Positions 58,828 to 64,000 of a stretch of DNA of 64,000 nucleotides are shown piece by piece. Location: contig NZ_FWXI01000026.1 in NCBI RefSeq assembly GCF_900176355.1, forward strand, positions 1 to 64,000, written 5' to 3'. A model generated the notes under the pieces. The model was given only the letters and a program-made list of their open reading frames with translations, did no database searches and had not been told where the DNA came from. Made by a program: the position numbers and the translations under genes. Position 1 is the first letter of the stretch, and each line of letters begins with the position of its first letter. Source of the DNA: Sporomusa malonica. Lineage in GTDB: Bacteria > Bacillota > Negativicutes > Sporomusales > Sporomusaceae.

Positions 58828-60585
58828 ATGTCAGATGTAGTGGCGCGGTTAAGATCCTTGCTAGCATTTAAGCGGGCAGAGAAAGTGCTGTTTGCTGCTC
58901 CACAGCAACTCGCGCCCAACAAGCAAAAATTTTCAGACAAAACAATTCATATTGTATATGTTCTTAATCATGTCGGCATGTGCGGAGGCACCAAAATTAT
59001 ATTGGAACATGCTACTCAATTAACCAAGTTAGGAGCGAAAGTTACACTGATTTCTCATTTTAGCAGGCCATGTTGGTATCCTTTTGAGGCAAATTTTATT
59101 ACAATCCCTTTTCAAATTGAATTAACGCGAGGTCTTCCTGATTGTGATGTCATTGTGGCTACATACTGGGAACATATACAAGCCTGCGTGGATGCAGGAA
59201 TTGCACCGGTTGTATATTTCGAACAAGGTGACTTTCATTTATATGATTGGGTAGAAGACGGTGTTTCTGAAGAGATAAAAAAGGTTGTCCGTATGCAGTA
59301 TAAGCTAGCTCCACATATTACAACGGTATCGGCTACGACTGCCAGATTAATAAAAAATAAATTCGGCAGAGAAGCAAAAGTTTTTCACAATGCACTTGAC
59401 GCAACCGTGTTCTATCCTAAAGATAATCAAAAACAGTCTGATAAAAAGTATATGATGATTGTAGGTAAAGAACAAACAAGGTTTAAGGGAATCGAGAATT
59501 TGCACAAAGTCTACAGTATACTCAGGCAAAAAGGATATGACATTGAATTACTCTGGCTTACTCAGGAGCCACCGATACACAGTCAGGGAGAAGTTTTTAT
59601 AAATCCACCTGTTAAACTGATTGGTGATTTATACCGTCAAGCTTATGTATATGTATGCGGTTCATACTATGAATCTTTCTCGCTACCATCCCTGGAAGCC
59701 ATGGCTTGCGGTACACCGATTGTCACAACCAGTAACGATGGCGTACAAGAATATGCTCTGGATGGCTACAACTGTCTGATGGCAGAGCCAGGCGACATTG
59801 AGGGATTAGCTGACAGGATTATACGCCTGCTAAAAGATCAGGAATTATACTATCGCCTCCAGGACAATGGCTACAAGACTGCTAGTCATTTTAAATGGGA
59901 GGAAATTTCCAAGAGTTTATTGGATTATTACCAAGAGGTGGCACAGTATGTTCCTGTACCGCAAACAACAATTGAGGACTGGGAGCTATATTACCAGGAT
60001 GAGGATTTTGTCGATGCCGAAGCTGCAACATTTGTAAAAAAATTTCTCATGCAAACGCCTGCAGATTTTGTATTGTTTCCTATACAGCACAATTTTCTGC
60101 CGGGAAGAAAAATGATTACCTGGCAGGTTATGGCCAAACGTAAAACTCCCCGTCACAGTTATACAGAAAAGGTGTATTTTAGATTAAAAGGCGAAAAATT
60201 TTCGCAGTGGGATTCTTCATTAATTGCGGAGCTATATCAACAGCATAAATTTGATGAGGCACTACAGCAAACCAGAAATAAAATAGAGGGTCTTCCCTAC
60301 GGTGCGTTCGAATGGGCTGTATTCGCTCGTTGGCTAACCATGTGTTTATTTGAAATAAAACAATATGATGAGGCGGAACAGTTGCTTGACAATGCCTTAG
60401 CCATGCATCCCCTATATACTGATTTGTACTATGTCAGAGCTATGATTCAGTATACTAAGGGGAATCTTGAACAAGCAAATAATCTGGTTCAGACATGCAT
60501 GACAATACAGGATGCCATAATTTATCCTGAGCATTTTGCAAATATAGGGCAGATAGCGTATGAATTTTTAGCGAAGGGGATATGA
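58828..60585 (+). CDS. GT4-type glycosyltransferase with C-terminal TPR-like region
   Basis: The protein has 585 residues. The GT-B fold (about 30-380) shows HIVYVLNHVGMCGGTKIILEHA at the start and the nucleotide-sugar site YESFSLPSLEAMACGTPIVTTSNDG, with the E-x7-E motif typical of GT4. The C-terminal part (about 460-585) has helical repeats such as KQYDEAEQLLDNALAMHPLYTDLYYVRAMIQYTKGNLEQA, resembling TPR. The ATG at 58828 has GAGGTG upstream. It is followed by a GT2 gene that overlaps its stop. Confidence 0.87.
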   Translation: MSDVVARLRSLLAFKRAEKVLFAAPQQLAPNKQKFSDKTIHIVYVLNHVGMCGGTKIILEHATQLTKLGAKVTLISHFSRPCWYPFEANFITIPFQIELTRGLPDCDVIVATYWEHIQACVDAGIAPVVYFEQGDFHLYDWVEDGVSEEIKKVVRMQYKLAPHITTVSATTARLIKNKFGREAKVFHNALDATVFYPKDNQKQSDKKYMMIVGKEQTRFKGIENLHKVYSILRQKGYDIELLWLTQEPPIHSQGEVFINPPVKLIGDLYRQAYVYVCGSYYESFSLPSLEAMACGTPIVTTSNDGVQEYALDGYNCLMAEPGDIEGLADRIIRLLKDQELYYRLQDNGYKTASHFKWEEISKSLLDYYQEVAQYVPVPQTTIEDWELYYQDEDFVDAEAATFVKKFLMQTPADFVLFPIQHNFLPGRKMITWQVMAKRKTPRHSYTEKVYFRLKGEKFSQWDSSLIAELYQQHKFDEALQQTRNKIEGLPYGAFEWAVFARWLTMCLFEIKQYDEAEQLLDNALAMHPLYTDLYYVRAMIQYTKGNLEQANNLVQTCMTIQDAIIYPEHFANIGQIAYEFLAKGI

Positions 60586-60587
60586 AC

Positions 60588-61706
60588 ATGATTAGTGTGA
60601 TGATGCCCGTTTATAATGCTGCCAGATTTTTAAGACCAGCAATCGAAAGCATATTGAACCAAACTGAGCAAAATTTTGAATTAATTATAGTAAACGACGG
60701 CTCTACGGACAACAGTGAAGAAATCGTTTTCTCATATACTGATAGTCGTATTCGGTATGTACGGCAGGAAAATAAGGGAGAGGGTGCGGCCAGAGAAGTT
60801 GCTTTGGAGTTAGCCGAAGGAGATTTTATTACTTTCCAGGATGCTGATGATATTTCACTGCCCTATAGATTGCAGTTGCTGAAAGGCCGCTTTGCTTCAC
60901 CTGATATTGGCTTAGTACACTCCGATATGGTGCTGATTGATGATACGGATAGGGCGATTGGTTATTGGGCATCAAGTAATATAGATAGGTCACGGTTGTT
61001 GCGCTTTTTCTTAAAAGTCGGAACTCCGTTTAATAATCCTACCATGATGCTGCGCAGGGAAAGTATGCAGGCCTTTCACTATGATGCAGCAATCCGTATT
61101 GGCGTTGATACTGATATGGTATTTAACATTGCTCCTAAGTGGAACTCGGTGCATATTCCCGAGCCCTTGCTTTTATATAGACGATATGCGCAAAGTTTAT
61201 CTCGCCAAGGCGATTATGATACGCTTGCTTTACATGTTAGAAAATTTATTCTGCAGCATAGCCTTAGTGAGTTGTTTCCCGAATTCGCTTGGAACCAGCA
61301 AGAAGAATCCGATTTGCAAGCTATGGCATCAGCTTTGATGGCACTGTTTTTGGCACGACGCGGCATGATTTATGATGTACCGGAGTGGCTTGCTAAAGCT
61401 AAAATGTATGAATCCAGTATCGAAACAAAGAATTTCATTACCGCTATAGAAAACATACTCAGCGGCAACTTTACAAATGCTGCTTTTCTGCTGGAGCAGT
61501 GTGCCAAAAACGATTATGTGGTTGAGAACTATTTAGGGGAAGTCAAGGCTTTACTGGGAAATTTTGAGCAGGCTTTCCAACACTTTTGGCGGAGCCTACA
61601 ACTAAATCCATTATATTTTGAACCTGCAGATAATCTTAAGGCCTTAGGAAAGTGCCGTGGAGCACATTCAGTGGATGTGACATGGACCAAATTTGCGGGC
61701 AGATAG
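60588..61706 (+). CDS. GT2-family glycosyltransferase with C-terminal TPR-like tail
   Basis: The protein has 372 residues. The GT-A domain (1 to about 215) has MISVMMPVYNAARFLRPAIESIL, IIVNDGSTDNS and the DxD-type FQDADD. A helical tail (about 285-372) carries NFTNAAFLLEQCAKNDYVVENYLGEVKALLGNFEQAFQHF, a TPR-like pattern like that in the preceding gene. The ATG at 60588 gives the usual GT2 N-terminus; the ATG at 60582 overlaps the previous stop. Confidence 0.88.
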   Translation: MISVMMPVYNAARFLRPAIESILNQTEQNFELIIVNDGSTDNSEEIVFSYTDSRIRYVRQENKGEGAAREVALELAEGDFITFQDADDISLPYRLQLLKGRFASPDIGLVHSDMVLIDDTDRAIGYWASSNIDRSRLLRFFLKVGTPFNNPTMMLRRESMQAFHYDAAIRIGVDTDMVFNIAPKWNSVHIPEPLLLYRRYAQSLSRQGDYDTLALHVRKFILQHSLSELFPEFAWNQQEESDLQAMASALMALFLARRGMIYDVPEWLAKAKMYESSIETKNFITAIENILSGNFTNAAFLLEQCAKNDYVVENYLGEVKALLGNFEQAFQHFWRSLQLNPLYFEPADNLKALGKCRGAHSVDVTWTKFAGR

Positions 61707-61792
61707 TGCGCTGACCAGCAGGCTTTTTGTTAGTAAGATGATCTTTGCAATATTCTATTATATCGATAGTCATACACGGCATGCGATATAAA

Positions 61793-61844
61793 AGAATAGT
61801 AGGCCCTGGTCGATCTTATGATGACTGCCAGGGCCTACTATTCT
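61793..61844. terminator. bidirectional terminator between convergent glycosyltransferase genes
   Basis: A perfect 17-base stem (61793-61809 with 61828-61844, core AGGCCCTGG) with an 18-base loop. Confidence 0.75.
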
Positions 61845-61897
61845 AAAACAAATAATAAAGGTACTAAAATAATTTACACCTACCATTACTCCCGTAT

Positions 61898-63019
61898 TTA
61901 GATTAATTTATTGATTAGATTTGTAAAACTTTCCGTATATGCTTCACGTGTATGATATTGTGTAGCAAAAGAACTTACCTTATCAGTCATTATTTTTAGC
62001 TCTGATTCAGGTAAATCATGTATATTTCGGACATAGTTTACTATTTCACTGATTATTTCGTTGGTATTATCAGTTTTTATTTCATAACCTAAGTGCGCTG
62101 AGCGTACAGCACTTGTCTTTGTAACAATTGGAATTAAGCCATAATGAATTGCTTGAGCGACTGAACCAGCTCCTCCTTCAGCAACACTTGCATAAACAAT
62201 ACTGATACACATCCTGGCAATATTACAAAATTCCTCTGACTCAATATTTAACCATCCATGATGAATAATATTGGGATGGTTTTGCAACATTGTTGAAAAC
62301 CAATTCATAAATCCTTTTTCCGTAGTGTGACTGCCGATAATATGCAAGGTTAATTCAGGCATACTTGCAAAAGCTTCAACTACTAAATCAAGTCCTTTAT
62401 GAATGGCTCCACCACCACCGATCCATAAAAAATGATTTCTTGCCAAATCAAAATCTTTTTTTATTTCAACTTTAGGTGACAATGCACTAATATTAAGCAA
62501 TACCTTGGAACAAGTAGTAGTATACCCTTTTAACATTTCCTCATTGCCAAAATAGGTCATAAAATCAGCATAGTCATCTGCATAAATTGGCTTTATCTGT
62601 CTTTCGGCATCTACATAGATTCCTGTTCGATAGTAAAAGTCACGTATTCGACTTAGTTCACCCACATTATGAGTAAGCCAATGTTGTCCGGTAGAATAAT
62701 ATATCTTCTTTTGTCCTTTAATATCAGGAATCTTATGCATTACATAACCAAGATCAATAATATAGTCATATTTTTCCCATTCGAGAGACGGTAGATTACT
62801 GTAATCAGCATAATCAACAATAATACCGCTTTTGACGAAAATTTCTACCATTGCCGCTGATTCCCACCACATCGAATGAAAATTCAAATACGGCATTTGA
62901 TATAGTTTTCCTTGCAACAACCAGGGTATTGCATCCATACAGTATATGATTAATACTCTTTTTGCATTTACCGGTAATATATTTGCGCCAATATTAAATA
63001 TCCCCACACCATTATTCAC
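61898..63019 (-). CDS. GT4-type glycosyltransferase
   Basis: The protein has 373 residues. The C-terminal half shows FLWIGGGGAIHKGLDLVVEAFASMPELTLHIIGS, HGWLNIESEEFCNIA and the EGGAGSVAQAIHYGLIPIVTKTSA donor site, all of the GT-B/GT4 class. The N-terminal acceptor domain is not specific. The GTG start at 63019 is preferred, with GGGAGG seven bases upstream. It is noticeably AT-richer than the central part of the window. Confidence 0.82.
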   Translation of the reverse strand: MNNGVGIFNIGANILPVNAKRVLIIYCMDAIPWLLQGKLYQMPYLNFHSMWWESAAMVEIFVKSGIIVDYADYSNLPSLEWEKYDYIIDLGYVMHKIPDIKGQKKIYYSTGQHWLTHNVGELSRIRDFYYRTGIYVDAERQIKPIYADDYADFMTYFGNEEMLKGYTTTCSKVLLNISALSPKVEIKKDFDLARNHFLWIGGGGAIHKGLDLVVEAFASMPELTLHIIGSHTTEKGFMNWFSTMLQNHPNIIHHGWLNIESEEFCNIARMCISIVYASVAEGGAGSVAQAIHYGLIPIVTKTSAVRSAHLGYEIKTDNTNEIISEIVNYVRNIHDLPESELKIMTDKVSSFATQYHTREAYTESFTNLINKLI

Positions 63020-63104
63020 ATCACATCCTCCCTTATTATAGCAATCTCGGCTGTTTGTTACCCCAAAGACAAATAGTGATCCTAACACGGTTTTTACAAT
63101 ATTT

Positions 63105-64000
63105 CTATTTCGTCAAGAACAAACTTTGGTGTTGAGCTTCATTTTGGTTACAACTGGACAACCATACATCACACATCTGAAAGATTTGGGGGATGTTTTC
63201 ATTATAAAAAATTTCTTGCATATTTATACTGCTATGTTGAATGCTAGATTTGCCATCAAATGAATTTGTTCCTATGCCGCGTTTTGCTAAATCTAAAATA
63301 GCATAATCTGGAAGTGGACTGATACTCTCTCCGGTATAAAACTGATGCAGCTTTTCACCCTCAAAATCTACACACCGGCTATATACAACAGAGTTACTCT
63401 GCACGTTGGTGATACGAACCCATGTACACCCTGTAAACCAAGCAATCTGCGCTTTGCCTGAAGTAACTCGCAAAGAGTACTCAGCATCAACCCTAATTAC
63501 TCCAGTATGAAATAATCCCAATAATGGAATGGATTGCTTACGTAACATAATTCCTAAGCCACAAAACGAAAATGGCTTTGACGTTTTAACCCATTCTTGA
63601 TAGTTAGCACTATAGGCAGATTTACAGAAGATGTCCGATTGGCTCCACTCAATTCCCGCACCATCTGTCGCAATTAAATCAATATGGGGATAAGACAGCA
63701 TGTATTGTTTACAATAGCGAATACCTGGTAAATAAAAAGCATCATCGTCGGTAATAATCTTGATTAATTTGCCATTTGCCATTAAGAGTCCTTTGTTATA
63801 TCCTTCCGCTTCTCCATGGTCTGGTTCTGATATAAAACAGTGAATAAGAGCTCTATTGTTTAGTTCGTTAAGATATTCTACCGTACCATCCGTACTTGCA
63901 CCGTCCACCACTATTATTTCTTCATCCTCATGGATATTGACAATCAAACGACTTAGCACTTCTTTTAGAAAAACAAGCTTATTTCGAGTTGTAATAACCC
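63105..64000 (-). CDS. GT2-family glycosyltransferase, 5' end outside the window
   Basis: The frame is open to the window edge. The visible part starts VITTRNKLVFLKEVLSRL and continues EIIVVDGASTDGTVEYL (nucleotide-binding) and KIITDDDAFY (the DDD metal motif), typical of GT2. At least 298 residues are present and only the first few are missing. An internal GTG at 63959 is not a real start. It probably belongs to one transcript with the GT4 gene downstream (about 85 bases). Confidence 0.83.
   Translation of the reverse strand, partial: VITTRNKLVFLKEVLSRLIVNIHEDEEIIVVDGASTDGTVEYLNELNNRALIHCFISEPDHGEAEGYNKGLLMANGKLIKIITDDDAFYLPGIRYCKQYMLSYPHIDLIATDGAGIEWSQSDIFCKSAYSANYQEWVKTSKPFSFCGLGIMLRKQSIPLLGLFHTGVIRVDAEYSLRVTSGKAQIAWFTGCTWVRITNVQSNSVVYSRCVDFEGEKLHQFYTGESISPLPDYAILDLAKRGIGTNSFDGKSSIQHSSINMQEIFYNENIPQIFQMCDVWLSSCNQNEAQHQSLFLTK

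Noticed and set aside
59347..59529. A minus-strand 60-residue frame within the GT4 gene.
   Set aside because: It is the antisense shadow of a clearly conserved glycosyltransferase.
1..64000. CRISPR arrays, tRNA or rRNA genes, intact transposases, prophage or defence islands.
   Set aside because: No regularly spaced direct repeats, tRNA-like cloverleaves with CCA-type ends, rRNA sequence or transposase/phage/nuclease proteins were seen.

Overview
The window is bacterial chromosome from an anaerobic, endospore-forming Firmicute, most like the diderm Negativicutes of the Sporomusa/Pelosinus type. That placement is inferred from gene content: walJ-htrA-rlmH order, CotF-like coat genes, a YjcZ-like small protein, a [NiFe] hydrogenase with a Tat signal, a class III hybrid cluster protein, a heme/siroheme operon, a UGA-decoded peroxiredoxin and many c-di-GMP proteins. 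No rRNA, tRNA, CRISPR array or intact transposase was seen.

Layout. 0-5.6 kb: a hexapeptide-repeat protein, then rlmH, htrA, walJ and a phosphohexomutase, all on the minus strand. 5.6-10 kb: a peroxiredoxin gene with an in-frame UGA at the catalytic position, converging on a two-gene hydrogenase operon and a membrane-anchored HExxH peptidase. 10-12 kb: deoC, a PerR-type regulator and two small spore-coat-like genes. 12-30 kb: four cyclic-di-GMP proteins (MASE3-GAF-GAF-GGDEF, HD-GYP, a PTS EIIC-EAL fusion, a second GGDEF protein) interspersed with a MATE exporter, tex, fchA, fakA/fakB, an oversized FtsA-like actin homolog and hcp. 30-37 kb: sirC-hemA-hemC-cobA/hemD-hemB-hemL, covering the route from glutamyl-tRNA to uroporphyrinogen III and on towards siroheme/cobalamin. 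37-42 kb: PBP2, an LCP cell-wall ligase, CopZ and a GH18 lipoprotein. 42-48 kb: larA homolog, NitT/TauT ABC transporter and aminotransferase. 48-53 kb: dicarboxylate/glutamate symporter, a GlnK/GlnL-like two-component pair, Nudix CoA hydrolase and ApbE. 53-56 kb: cbiMQO Co/Ni importer behind a structured leader RNA. 56-64 kb: CAP-domain secreted protein, a 39-residue Gly/Cys-rich membrane protein, and five glycosyltransferase genes, the last cut by the window edge.

Most unusual points. (1) The peroxiredoxin (5857-6459) reads through UGA as selenocysteine. A perfect hairpin lies just downstream. All six cysteines precede the Sec and none occupies the usual C-terminal resolving position. (2) A 72-codon frame overlapping the fucosyltransferase stop (57594-57809) is interrupted by one UGA and ends inside a repeat. 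(3) A family of 60-180 bp hairpin repeats (about 3.2, 5.7, 24.3 and 57.5 kb) resembles non-autonomous mobile palindromes. (4) A PTS permease is fused to an EAL phosphodiesterase. (5) The cbiM leader folds into a multi-branched RNA whose closing stem is followed directly by seven U, as in a riboswitch with a terminator. (6) The hcp promoter carries a CRP/FNR-type palindrome centred at about -41.5.

All assignments rest on reading the sequence and recalled family motifs. No database search or folding program was run.
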